Assembly (NCBI GenBank): GCA_001790855.1
Contig: MGDH01000042.1
Coordinates: forward strand, 94,604 to 158,603
Length of the DNA stretch: 64,000 bases
Reading direction: 5' to 3'
Source: Candidatus Schekmanbacteria bacterium RIFCSPLOWO2_02_FULL_38_14
GTDB taxonomy: Bacteria > Schekmanbacteria > GWA2-38-11
Shown: piece after piece, positions 44,581 to 52,049 of the stretch
Layout: the number at the start of each line of letters is the position of its first letter
Position numbering within the stretch: the first letter of the stretch is position 1
Program-made: the position numbers and the translations under genes
The notes under the pieces: generated by a model
The model's database searches: none
Told to the model about the DNA's origin: nothing
The model's input: only the letters and a program-made list of their open reading frames with translations

Positions 44581-45759
44581 ATGACTAAGAGATTTAATGT
44601 TGAGCTTTCAAATAAAGTAAAAGAACTTCCACCTTATCTTTTTGCAAGAATTGACCAGCTAAAAAAAGAGGCAAAGGATAAGGGAATGGATATAATTGAT
44701 TTGGGAATCGGAGACCCTGACCTTCCAACACCAAAAAATATTATTGAAGCTCTTAAAAAAGCATCTGAGGACCCTCAGAATCACCGCTACCCTTCATACA
44801 GTGGAATGAACAAATTCAGGGAAATTGCTGCCAAATGGTATGAGAAACGCTTCGGTCCTTCATTTAACCCTGAAACAGAAATATTATCACTCATAGGCTC
44901 AAAAGAAGGTATCGCCAATATTCCATTCGCTTTTGTGAATTTTGACGATGTTGTTCTCATTCCAAATCCGGGTTACCCGGTTTATAACTCAAGCACTATT
45001 TTTTCAGGAGGGAAACCATACATAATGCCTTTGAAAAAAGAAAATAACTTTCTTCCTGACCTTGACTGCATTCCTGAAGAGATAGCAAAAAAAGCAAAAA
45101 TAATGTTTATCAACTATCCAAACAATCCAACATCAGCATCCTGCGGGCTTGATTTTTTTAAAAAAGCTGTAGATTTTGCATTCAAGTATAATGTTATTGT
45201 CTGTCACGATGCTGCTTACAGCGAAATTTTTTATGATGGCTGTAAAACCCCAAGCCTTTTCGAGGTCAATGGTGCAAAAGAAGTTGGAATAGAATTCCAT
45301 TCGCTTTCGAAAACCTACAACATGACAGGATGGAGAATCGGCTTTGCAATAGGCAATAAGGAAATTGTTGGAGGTCTTGGAAAAATAAAAACAAATATTG
45401 ATTCAGGTGTTTTTCAGGCTGTCCAGTTTGCTGCAATTGAAGCTCTAAGTTGCGACCAGAAAATAGTTGAAGAAATGAGAAACATATACCAGTCGCGCAG
45501 GGATATAATGGCAGAAGGGCTTCAGAAGGCAGGTTTTGATATCACAAAACCTAAGGCAACATTTTATATGTGGATACCCTGCCCCAAGAATTTTACATCT
45601 GAAAAACTTACAACGCACATTCTTCAAAACTTAGGGATAGTCACAACTCCCGGAAACGGATTTGGGAAACATGGCGAAGGATATATAAGGGTATCGCTCA
45701 CAACCCCGTCTGAAAAATTAAAGGAAGCAGTGGAAAGGCTTAAAAAAATTAATATTTAA
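44581..45759 (+). CDS. dapL: LL-diaminopimelate aminotransferase
   Basis: This PLP enzyme converts tetrahydrodipicolinate directly to LL-diaminopimelate for lysine and peptidoglycan synthesis. The 392-residue class I/II aminotransferase shows IDLGIGDPDLPTP, YPSYSGMNKFREIAA, YPNNPTSA, and the PLP-lysine motif SLSKTYNMTGWRIGFA. The start and SD (AGGAGGT) are clear. folK begins on the next base and panB follows, forming a biosynthetic operon. A related alanine- or aspartate-type aminotransferase is the main alternative. Confidence 0.82.
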   Translation: MTKRFNVELSNKVKELPPYLFARIDQLKKEAKDKGMDIIDLGIGDPDLPTPKNIIEALKKASEDPQNHRYPSYSGMNKFREIAAKWYEKRFGPSFNPETEILSLIGSKEGIANIPFAFVNFDDVVLIPNPGYPVYNSSTIFSGGKPYIMPLKKENNFLPDLDCIPEEIAKKAKIMFINYPNNPTSASCGLDFFKKAVDFAFKYNVIVCHDAAYSEIFYDGCKTPSLFEVNGAKEVGIEFHSLSKTYNMTGWRIGFAIGNKEIVGGLGKIKTNIDSGVFQAVQFAAIEALSCDQKIVEEMRNIYQSRRDIMAEGLQKAGFDITKPKATFYMWIPCPKNFTSEKLTTHILQNLGIVTTPGNGFGKHGEGYIRVSLTTPSEKLKEAVERLKKINI

Positions 45760-46278
45760 ATGGAAAATATCTTTATCTCAATTGGCTCAAATATTGATGA
45801 GCCTCTTGGAAAATGCAAAAAAGTAATTGAATTATTAAGAGAGCAGAAAGATATAAGTATTGAAAAATATTCTTCTTTCTATCACACAGAACCTTTTGGA
45901 TATAAAGAACAAGGCTGGTTCGTTAATTTTGTTGCAAACATCATTACAACGCTTGACCCTTTTGCTCTTTTAAGAAAATGCAATGAACTTGAAAAATTTC
46001 TCGGACGGGAAAATAGCTCAGTTAGGTGGGGACCAAGAGCAATGGATATTGATATTTTATTTTATAATAACCTGATTCTTAACACAACGGAGTTGACAAT
46101 ACCCCATCCTCAGTTGCATTTGAGGAGGTTTGTGCTGGTGCCTTTGAATGAAATTGCTGGTAATTTTATCCATCCTGTATTAAAAAAGAATACAGGAGAA
46201 CTTTTAATGGAAGTTGGAGATAAAAGTATAGTAAAATTACTCGAACCCTTGAACCCTCAGACCCTTGAACCCTTTTAA
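45760..46278 (+). CDS. folK: HPPK, folate biosynthesis pyrophosphokinase
   Basis: This transfers pyrophosphate from ATP to 6-hydroxymethyl-dihydropterin. The 172-residue protein has SIGSNIDEPLG, the catalytic FYHTEPFGYKEQGWFVN and RWGPRAMDIDILFYN and the IPHPQLHLRRFVLVPL motif. The ATG abuts the dapL stop. The last 13 residues (LLEPLNPQTLEPF) are encoded by a family-E tandem-word repeat (46241-46275) that also occurs in non-coding DNA, so the original C-terminus has been overwritten or extended by a repeat. Confidence 0.95.
   Translation: MENIFISIGSNIDEPLGKCKKVIELLREQKDISIEKYSSFYHTEPFGYKEQGWFVNFVANIITTLDPFALLRKCNELEKFLGRENSSVRWGPRAMDIDILFYNNLILNTTELTIPHPQLHLRRFVLVPLNEIAGNFIHPVLKKNTGELLMEVGDKSIVKLLEPLNPQTLEPF
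46241..46275. repeat. Family-E tandem word inside the folK 3' end
   Basis: CTCGAACCCTTGAACCC...CCCTTGAACCCTT is the same word series as at 9270-9300. Here it lies inside the reading frame of folK and contributes its tail. Confidence 0.8.
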
Positions 46279-46286
46279 AAAATATT

Positions 46287-47093
46287 ATGAACAAATCCAA
46301 GGTTACAGTACCAAAAATAAAAAAGATGAAAGAAGAAAGAGAAAAAATTGTAATGCTGACTGCCTATGATTTTCCCTTTTCAAAACTCCTTGATGAAGCA
46401 GGCATCGATATAATCCTTGTTGGAGATTCTTTGGGCAATGTAATCCTTGGATATGAAAATACCTTGCCGGTCACAATGGAGGAAATGCTCCATCACACAA
46501 AAGCAGTTGCAAGGGGAAGAAACAACGCCCTTCTTATCGCTGATATGCCGTTCATGTCCTATCAGCTTGGACCTGACCAGGCGCTTCTTAATGCCTCAAG
46601 GTTCATAAAAGAAGCAGGCGCAGAAGGAGTAAAACTTGAAGGCGGGGTTGCCCACAAAGAAACAATAGAAAAACTTGTGCAGTGCAATATTCCTGTTATG
46701 GGCCACATAGGGCTTATGCCCCAATCAATCCATAAGATTGGAGGCTATAAAGTTCAGGGAAAAACCAAAAAAGAGGCTGACGCCATTTTAAAAGATGCAA
46801 GGGTTGTTGAAAAGGCAGGGGCTTTTTCAATTGTCCTTGACGGAATTCCAATACCGCTTGCAAAAAAAATATCTTCTGAAGTTAAAATCCCAACAATCGG
46901 GATAGGCTCAGGTCCGTACTGTGATGGCCAAGTCCTTGTGATTCACGATATATTAGGATTTGATGACCAGTTCCACCCAAAATTTGTAAAGAAGTATGCA
47001 AATATAAAAAAGACAATTATTGATGCTGTAACAGAATTTAAGGAAGAAGTTAAAAAAGGAAAGTTCCCAACAGAAAATCACGGGTTCAAGTAA
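46287..47093 (+). CDS. panB: Ketopantoate hydroxymethyltransferase
   Basis: This makes ketopantoate from 2-ketoisovalerate and methylene-tetrahydrofolate, feeding CoA synthesis. The 268-residue TIM barrel has MLTAYDFPFSKLLDEAGID, the metal site VGDSLGNVILGY, LIADMPFMSYQ and GHIGLMPQS. It is the third gene of the dapL-folK-panB run; folate and pantothenate steps are often neighbours (folK-panB). Confidence 0.96.
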   Translation: MNKSKVTVPKIKKMKEEREKIVMLTAYDFPFSKLLDEAGIDIILVGDSLGNVILGYENTLPVTMEEMLHHTKAVARGRNNALLIADMPFMSYQLGPDQALLNASRFIKEAGAEGVKLEGGVAHKETIEKLVQCNIPVMGHIGLMPQSIHKIGGYKVQGKTKKEADAILKDARVVEKAGAFSIVLDGIPIPLAKKISSEVKIPTIGIGSGPYCDGQVLVIHDILGFDDQFHPKFVKKYANIKKTIIDAVTEFKEEVKKGKFPTENHGFK

Positions 47094-47147
47094 TTAATAG
47101 CTATAAGCCATAAGCTTTAAGCTTATTTGCTAAAATTTTATTATGAT

Positions 47148-47201
47148 TGTCATTGCGAGAAGCGAAGCCTGCCTACCGCAGGCAGGCGACGAAGCAATCT
47201 C
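47148..47201. repeat. Family-D repeat carrying an inserted family-C palindrome
   Basis: TGTCATTGCGAGAAGCGAAG...GCGACGAAGCAATCTC is the compact family-D repeat. It is interrupted by CCTGCCTACCGCAGGCAGG (47168-47186), a family-C variant. The insert appears to split AAGCGACGAAG, a nested insertion. Confidence 0.85.
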
Positions 47202-47211
47202 ACTATACAAC

Positions 47212-48045
47212 TTACAGCTTATATCTTACCTCTTCTTCAGCCTCATTCATGCTTCCACGCCTGTAACCCTGCAAATCTACAGCCACATACTTATATCCAA
47301 TCTCTTTAAACTTATTAATCACTTTATCTTTGATTCCGTTTTCAAAGAATTTCTTCAAATCCTTTTCCTCAACCTCGATTCTTGCAATGTCATCGTGATG
47401 TCTGACTCTCAATTGCCTGAATCCAAGTTCTTTAAGAAAATCTTCAGCCCTGTCAACCATCACAAGTTTCTCTCTTGTAATGGCTGTCCCGTATGGAAAT
47501 CTTGATGAAAGGCAGGCAAACTCCGGTTTTTCCCATGTTGGAAGTCCTGATATTTTTGAAAGGAACCGAATCTCATCCTTTGTCATCCCTGCTTCAAAAA
47601 GAGGGCTTCTTATTCCAAGCTGGTCTGCTGCAAGCTTTCCGGGCCTGTGGTCGCTTGTAACATCATTAAAATTTGTTCCGTCAAGCACATATTTTATTTT
47701 GTACTGACTTGCAGTTTCTTTAAGTTTTGAGAAAAGTTCACGTTTGCAGTAATAGCATCTGTTTCGGGGATTATGCTGAAATTCAGGAATATCAACCTCT
47801 CCTGATTCTATGGAAATATGCTTTGCTCCGATAATCTTTGCCAGCTCTATTGCCTCATCAAGCTCACGCTTGGGGTAACTCTCTGATGTCGCAGTAACTG
47901 CAAGTACCCTTTCCCTTCCAAGTGTATCAACTGCGACCTTTAAAAGAAAAGTGCTGTCCACCCCTCCTGAAAAAGCAACAAGAACACTCTCAAGGCTTCT
48001 TAATATTTCTTTTAACTTTCCATTTTTCTCATAAGCTGTTTCCAT
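47212..48045 (-). CDS. larE: LarE-like ATP-dependent sulfur transferase
   Basis: The 277-residue PP-loop protein has the SGGVDST motif (26-32) for ATP pyrophosphatase chemistry, the RNRCYYCKRELF segment and KPEFACLSSRFPYG, whose cysteine matches the sulfur-donor position of LarE. LarE helps build the nickel-pincer cofactor of lactate racemase. No larA, larB or larC is near, so it may serve another pincer-dependent enzyme or be a general sulfur-insertion enzyme. It is convergent with panB across a family-D repeat. Confidence 0.85.
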   Translation of the reverse strand: METAYEKNGKLKEILRSLESVLVAFSGGVDSTFLLKVAVDTLGRERVLAVTATSESYPKRELDEAIELAKIIGAKHISIESGEVDIPEFQHNPRNRCYYCKRELFSKLKETASQYKIKYVLDGTNFNDVTSDHRPGKLAADQLGIRSPLFEAGMTKDEIRFLSKISGLPTWEKPEFACLSSRFPYGTAITREKLVMVDRAEDFLKELGFRQLRVRHHDDIARIEVEEKDLKKFFENGIKDKVINKFKEIGYKYVAVDLQGYRRGSMNEAEEEVRYKL

Positions 48046-48178
48046 ATTTCCACCTTAATTGATTTATAATTTCAAGACAGTCTTTTGTCAAGAAAGAGAA
48101 TCAACAAATATTTCTTTTCTCTTTTTATTATAAAATATTTTCAATATATATTGCTTATCAAATTATGGAGGTGAATTT

Positions 48179-48352
48179 ATGGACATGGAAAAATTTTATG
48201 AAGCGTTTAAAATCGCAATGGAAGGAGAAGAAGAGGCTTACGAGCTTTATAAAGAGCTTGCTGAAAAAACAAAAGATACTGAGCTTAAAAAATTATTCGA
48301 AGCATTTGCAAATGATGAATCAAGACATCTGAGAGAACTCAAGGAAAGATAG
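48179..48352 (+). CDS. Half-ferritin/rubrerythrin-like small protein
   Basis: This 57-residue protein starts at ATG 48179 behind GGAGGTGA (48167-48174). It is two helices: the first has GEEEAYELYKELAEK and the second LFEAFANDESRHLRELKER. The Glu and ExxH (DESRH) are the iron-ligand pattern of ferritin-like and rubrerythrin proteins, but only one half of the four-helix bundle is present, so it would have to dimerise. Full rubrerythrins are about three times longer; no rubredoxin part is seen. Whether it is a deliberate half-ferritin or a truncated copy is open. Confidence 0.75.
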   Translation: MDMEKFYEAFKIAMEGEEEAYELYKELAEKTKDTELKKLFEAFANDESRHLRELKER

Positions 48353-48360
48353 AGAATTAT

Positions 48361-48380
48361 AGGGGACGGTTCTCTTTATT
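48361..48380. repeat. REP-like word aggggacggttctctttatt
   Basis: The same word appears as ACGGTTCTCTTTATT at 36940-36954 and, reverse-complemented with changes, at 34872-34890. Words of this type are often found at ends of REP or IS200-like remnants. Confidence 0.5.
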
Positions 48381-48493
48381 TTAAATTTATTCATAAAAAG
48401 AAGTATTAATTTATTAAGAGTGTCTTTAAAATTCCCACAAGTAGCTGTTAACAACAGATTGAGAGTTAGTCAGAAACCATAATTAATTTAGTT

Positions 48494-48522
48494 TTGACAA
48501 GATGCAACTAATTGTATTAGAT
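48494..48522 (+). promoter_or_regulatory. Candidate promoter of the second MNT/HEPN locus
   Basis: TTGACA (48494-48499) and TAGATT (about 48518-48523, 18-base spacer) precede the MNT gene by about 60 bases. CTAAT-TGT-ATTAG (48508-48520), a perfect short palindrome, overlaps the -10 and may be an operator. Confidence 0.45.
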
Positions 48523-48581
48523 TATGAAAAATAAGGCTTATAACTTAATAGTTTGTCTGATTCATAAGAGAGGAATCGAAA

Positions 48582-48953
48582 ATGCCAATGTCAAAGCAAA
48601 AAATAAAAAATCTTGAAAGTCTTTCAACTCTGACACCTAAAGAGAGAAAAGCTATTTCTGGGTTTGTAAAACTCATCAGACAAAAATTAGGTTCTACAGT
48701 TAAAGAAATTATTTTGTTTGGTTCAAAGGTAAGAAAAAACAGTGAATCTGATTCAGATATAGATATTTTGATAGTCCTTAATGCCTTATCATGGGAAATA
48801 AAGAAAACTATCTCAGAGTTAGCAGCGCAAGAAAATATGAAACACAATGTACTTATATCTACAATTAGATATAATGTCGAGGCGTGGGAAAATCCAGTAA
48901 TAAAATCCTCACCCTTTGGAACCGCTGTTAGAAATGAAGGAATATGGCTTTAA
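48582..48953 (+). CDS. MNT-type minimal nucleotidyltransferase (antitoxin)
   Basis: The 123-residue protein has the GSx10DxD signature (LFGSKVRKNSESDSDIDILIV) preceded by a helical region. Proteins of this class AMPylate and inactivate partner HEPN RNases. Unlike the MNT at 33988 it has no HTH domain. Its end overlaps the start of the HEPN gene by 10 bases. No disabling change is visible. Confidence 0.88.
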   Translation: MPMSKQKIKNLESLSTLTPKERKAISGFVKLIRQKLGSTVKEIILFGSKVRKNSESDSDIDILIVLNALSWEIKKTISELAAQENMKHNVLISTIRYNVEAWENPVIKSSPFGTAVRNEGIWL

Positions 48954-49351
48954 TTCCTGAAAATAAAGCACTTGCAAAACATAGATTTGAAAGAGCAGAA
49001 ACAACCCTCAATGAAGCAGTTGATGAATTGTCTCGCAATAATTTCAGATTAGCAGTTAACAGGGCATATTATTCAGTTTTCTATGCAATGAGAGCATTTC
49101 TTGCAACAGTAAGCAAGGACTCATCAAAACACTCCTGAGTTATATCTCTTTTCAACCAACATTTTATAAAAACAGGTATTGTATCAGAGATTAGTTTCAA
49201 AGCTATTCAATCTCTTATGGATTTACGGCATGAAGGAGATTATCAGGATTTTGCTGAAGTAACAAAAGAAGAAGCTAATGGTTCTGTCGAGATATCTAAG
49301 AAGACAATCAAAGCGCTAAAGAAAATTTTGGGAAATCTTTTATCAGGTTAG
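48944..49351 (+). pseudogene. HEPN toxin of second MNT/HEPN pair, interrupted by TGA
   Basis: From ATG 48944, 64 residues (MALIPENKALAKHRFERAET...KDSSKHS) are followed by TGA at 49136-49138. The same frame then runs 70 more codons (VISLFNQHFIKTGIVSEISF...LSG) to TAG 49349-49351. HEPN proteins of this family usually read KHSGVISLFNQHF, so the TGA replaces the Gly codon GGA by one base. The conserved DLRHEGDY motif lies after the stop, so the truncated product should be inactive unless the stop is read through. Confidence 0.85.
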
Positions 49352-49402
49352 TCAGATTAAACTTTTACCTTAATTTTGATTTTTTATTTTTAATTTTATT
49401 TC

Positions 49403-50395
49403 TCACCACTTAACCAGCACAGAGCCCCAGTTGAGTCCTCCACCAAAAGCGCTCATTAGAACATAATCGCCTGCTTTAATTCTGCCGTCTTTTACTGCAA
49501 TGTCAAGGGCAAGCGGTATTGAAGCTGCAGAGGTGTTTCCGTGCCTGTCAATAGTTATTACAATTTTCTCTCTTGGAAAATTAAGCCTTTCAGCAACAGC
49601 CTCTATTATTCTTAAATTTGCCTGATGAGGAATAAAAACATCTATATCTTCAGTCTTCAGTTTGTTGTGCTCCATCGCATCAACAGAAGCCTTTACAAGC
49701 GCTTTTACAGCAACCTTATAGGTTTCCCTTCCGTTCATATGGACATAGTGCAGGTTCTTATCTATCATTTCCTTTGATATAGGATTTCTTGAACCTCCTC
49801 CGGGCATATTGATAAGTTCTCCCAGATTTCCGTCTGTATAGAGATGTGTTGAAAGTATCCCTTCATTCTTTTTTGTAGGCGCAACAACAACTGCCCCTGC
49901 CCCATCACCAAAAAGCACACAGGTATTCCTGTCCTTATAGTCTAAAATCTTGCTCATCACCTCAACACCTATTAAGAGAATCTTCTTGTATTTTTCACTC
50001 CTAATAAATCCGTCAGCAACTGAAAGACCGAAAACAAAGCCTGAACAAACCGCCGCTATATCAAAGGCTGCTGCATTCTTTGCACCGAGATTTGCCTGTA
50101 CAAAGCATGCAGTCGGAGGGAAAAACATATCAGGGGTAATGGTCGCAACAATTATCAGGTCAAGTTCCTTTGGTTCAATTCCTGCATCCTTTAGCGCTTT
50201 TTTACCTGCCTGCGTTGCAAGGTCTGATGACGCCATATTTTTTTCTGCAATATGGCGGGATTTTATACCAGTTCTTTCAGTAATCCACTGGTCATTTGTA
50301 TCAACCATCTTTTCAAAATCATGATTGGTTAAAACTTTTTCAGGAAGAAAAGAACCAGTCCCTATGATTTTTGTTCTTATCTGCGAATCCTTCAC
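49403..50395 (-). CDS. fabH: Beta-ketoacyl-ACP synthase III
   Basis: This starts fatty-acid synthesis by condensing acetyl-CoA with malonyl-ACP. I use GTG 50395 (330 residues) with GAGGTGA 5 bases upstream; a GTG at 50404 would lie within that SD. The Cys-His-Asn triad is clear: AAVCSGFVFGLS, FIPHQANLRII and HGNTSAASIPLAL. It is an isolated gene without other fab genes beside it. Confidence 0.95.
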   Translation of the reverse strand: MKDSQIRTKIIGTGSFLPEKVLTNHDFEKMVDTNDQWITERTGIKSRHIAEKNMASSDLATQAGKKALKDAGIEPKELDLIIVATITPDMFFPPTACFVQANLGAKNAAAFDIAAVCSGFVFGLSVADGFIRSEKYKKILLIGVEVMSKILDYKDRNTCVLFGDGAGAVVVAPTKKNEGILSTHLYTDGNLGELINMPGGGSRNPISKEMIDKNLHYVHMNGRETYKVAVKALVKASVDAMEHNKLKTEDIDVFIPHQANLRIIEAVAERLNFPREKIVITIDRHGNTSAASIPLALDIAVKDGRIKAGDYVLMSAFGGGLNWGSVLVKW

Positions 50396-50404
50396 TCTTC
50401 TCAC

Positions 50405-50695
50405 CTCATTGTTTTGTTTAATAATTCTGCTTTTTTATTATATGGTAATGGTTCTGTCAAGAATAAAACCTATTCTCTGTGTTTAATGTTGAAACATGAA
50501 AGAAACTCTGATAGGTTTTTAGAAAAAGTTATTAGACAAATGCCTAACAGGCTGAACGAAAATATAATTGAAGTGGTAAAAATCCCCCTTAACCCCCCTT
50601 TGTCAAAGGGGGGCTGGGGGGATTTAGCTGACTCAAGAGAATTTTAAGTTAGGATGTTAGCCTGACAAAAAGGTTATTCAAAAAACATATTTAAT
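50405..50695. other. Intergenic region with family-B repeat
   Basis: The gap between fabH and namZ holds a family-B hairpin at 50581-50625. An open frame of 77 codons (50414-50647) reads through that repeat but has no RBS and no recognisable product, so I do not call it a gene. Confidence 0.5.
50581..50625. repeat. Family-B G/C-run palindrome, copy 3
   Basis: AATCCCCCTTAACCCCCCTT, TGTC, AAAGGGGGGCTGGGGGGATT is the cleanest copy of this family, with 20-base arms. Confidence 0.9.
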
Positions 50696-51871
50696 ATGAC
50701 AAAAAGAGTTAAAACAGGACTTGAACTTTTTTTTGAAAAAGATTTTAAAAAGTTCAAAGGGAAAAGAGTCGGTTTAATTGTAAATCAGGCATCAATCATC
50801 CACGACTACACCAACACTGTTGAACTTTTTTCTTCCAGTAAAGTTGTTAAACTCGCAGCTGTTTTTGGTCCACAACATGGAATCCACGGCAATACACAGG
50901 ACAATATGATTACATGGCAGGGATTTACCCATTCCAAACTCAAAATACCTGTTTACAGCCTTTATGGAGAGACAAGAATCCCGACCAAGGAAATGCTTTC
51001 AGATCTGGATGTATTAATATTTGACCTTCAGGATGTTGGAACAAGGATTTACACCTTCATCTATACAATGGCTAATGCCATGAAAGCCTGCGTGGAGTAC
51101 GGGAAAAAATTTGTTGTTCTCGACAGGCCAAATCCAATTAACGGGGTTTCAGTTGAGGGAGATATTCTTGAGGAAAAATTTTCATCCTTTGTCGGAATGT
51201 ATCCAATCCCTGTACGCCACGGTATGACTGTTGGAGAACTTGCAAAATTTTTCAACAAAGAATTTAAAATAGGTGCTGACCTTGAAGTTATAAAAATGCG
51301 GGGATGGAAAAGGAATATGTGGTTTGATAATACAAGCCTTCCATGGATTCTCCCCTCTCCAAATATGCCTTTTATTGACACTGCATCGGCTTTTCCGGGT
51401 ACAGTTTTTTTTGAAGGAACGAACATATCTGAAGGAAGGGGGACAACAAGGCCATTTGAAATAATTGGAGCGCCTTTCATTGACCCTGATAAATTGATTT
51501 CGGCGCTGGTAAAAGAAAAACTGCCGGGTGTCCTTTTTACGCCTTACTGCTTTGAACCAACATTTAACAAATGGAAGGGAGAAATCTGCGGAGGAATATA
51601 TATCCACGTAACTGACAGGAATAAATTCAAACCTGTCATTACAGGGATTTCAATAATAAAGGCGATTTACAAACTCTATCCTGAATTATTTAAATGGAAA
51701 AAACCGCCCTATGAATACGAATATGAAAAACTCCCATTTGATGTAATAGCAGGAACAGATAAATTGAGAAAACAGATTATAAAAAATACTCCAATCAAAA
51801 AAATTGAAGCCTCATGGAGTAAAAGTCTTTCCCTGTATATGAAAACCAGGGAAAAATATCTTCTTTACTGA
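50696..51871 (+). CDS. namZ: DUF1343/NamZ-type exo-N-acetylmuramidase
   Basis: The 391-residue DUF1343 protein belongs to the NamZ family (GH171), which removes N-acetylmuramic acid from the non-reducing end of peptidoglycan fragments. Conserved blocks are LIVNQASI, FGPQHGIHGN, FDLQDVGTRIYTFIYTM, LDRPNPINGVSVEG and GTNISEGRGTTRPFE. Many relatives are secreted; this one shows no signal peptide, suggesting cytoplasmic muropeptide salvage or an unrecognised export route. It stands alone. Confidence 0.85.
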   Translation: MTKRVKTGLELFFEKDFKKFKGKRVGLIVNQASIIHDYTNTVELFSSSKVVKLAAVFGPQHGIHGNTQDNMITWQGFTHSKLKIPVYSLYGETRIPTKEMLSDLDVLIFDLQDVGTRIYTFIYTMANAMKACVEYGKKFVVLDRPNPINGVSVEGDILEEKFSSFVGMYPIPVRHGMTVGELAKFFNKEFKIGADLEVIKMRGWKRNMWFDNTSLPWILPSPNMPFIDTASAFPGTVFFEGTNISEGRGTTRPFEIIGAPFIDPDKLISALVKEKLPGVLFTPYCFEPTFNKWKGEICGGIYIHVTDRNKFKPVITGISIIKAIYKLYPELFKWKKPPYEYEYEKLPFDVIAGTDKLRKQIIKNTPIKKIEASWSKSLSLYMKTREKYLLY

Positions 51872-51910
51872 AAAGCATCAGGAAGAGAACACATAAAAAC
51901 AGATTTTGGT

Positions 51911-51939
51911 TTGACAAACCAGAAATAGATTACTAAAAT
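51911..51939 (+). promoter_or_regulatory. Sigma-70 promoter of the AAA+/VWA operon
   Basis: TTGACA (51911-51916), a 17-base spacer and TAAAAT (51934-51939) are a near-consensus promoter, leaving a leader of about 105 bases before the AAA+ gene. Confidence 0.7.
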
Positions 51940-52049
51940 TTTTACAAACAAACTTCGCTCTTAAACAAGTTGAAAAGGAAAGGGATTTTTTTATTTAAAT
52001 TTCAAAATACAAACACTCAGATCCTAAACCCCATCTCTTAAGGATAAAT

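Noticed and set aside
49136-49138. TGA read as glycine (alternative genetic code) or selenocysteine in HEPN 2
   Set aside because: TGA ends intact genes here (aguB, the response regulator, the ECF S component), the other HEPN is broken by TAA, and no SECIS-like hairpin is evident. A single G-to-T change from GGA explains it.
50414-50647. 77-codon open frame between fabH and namZ
   Set aside because: Its C-terminal part is a translation of the family-B repeat, it lacks an RBS and has no recognisable product.
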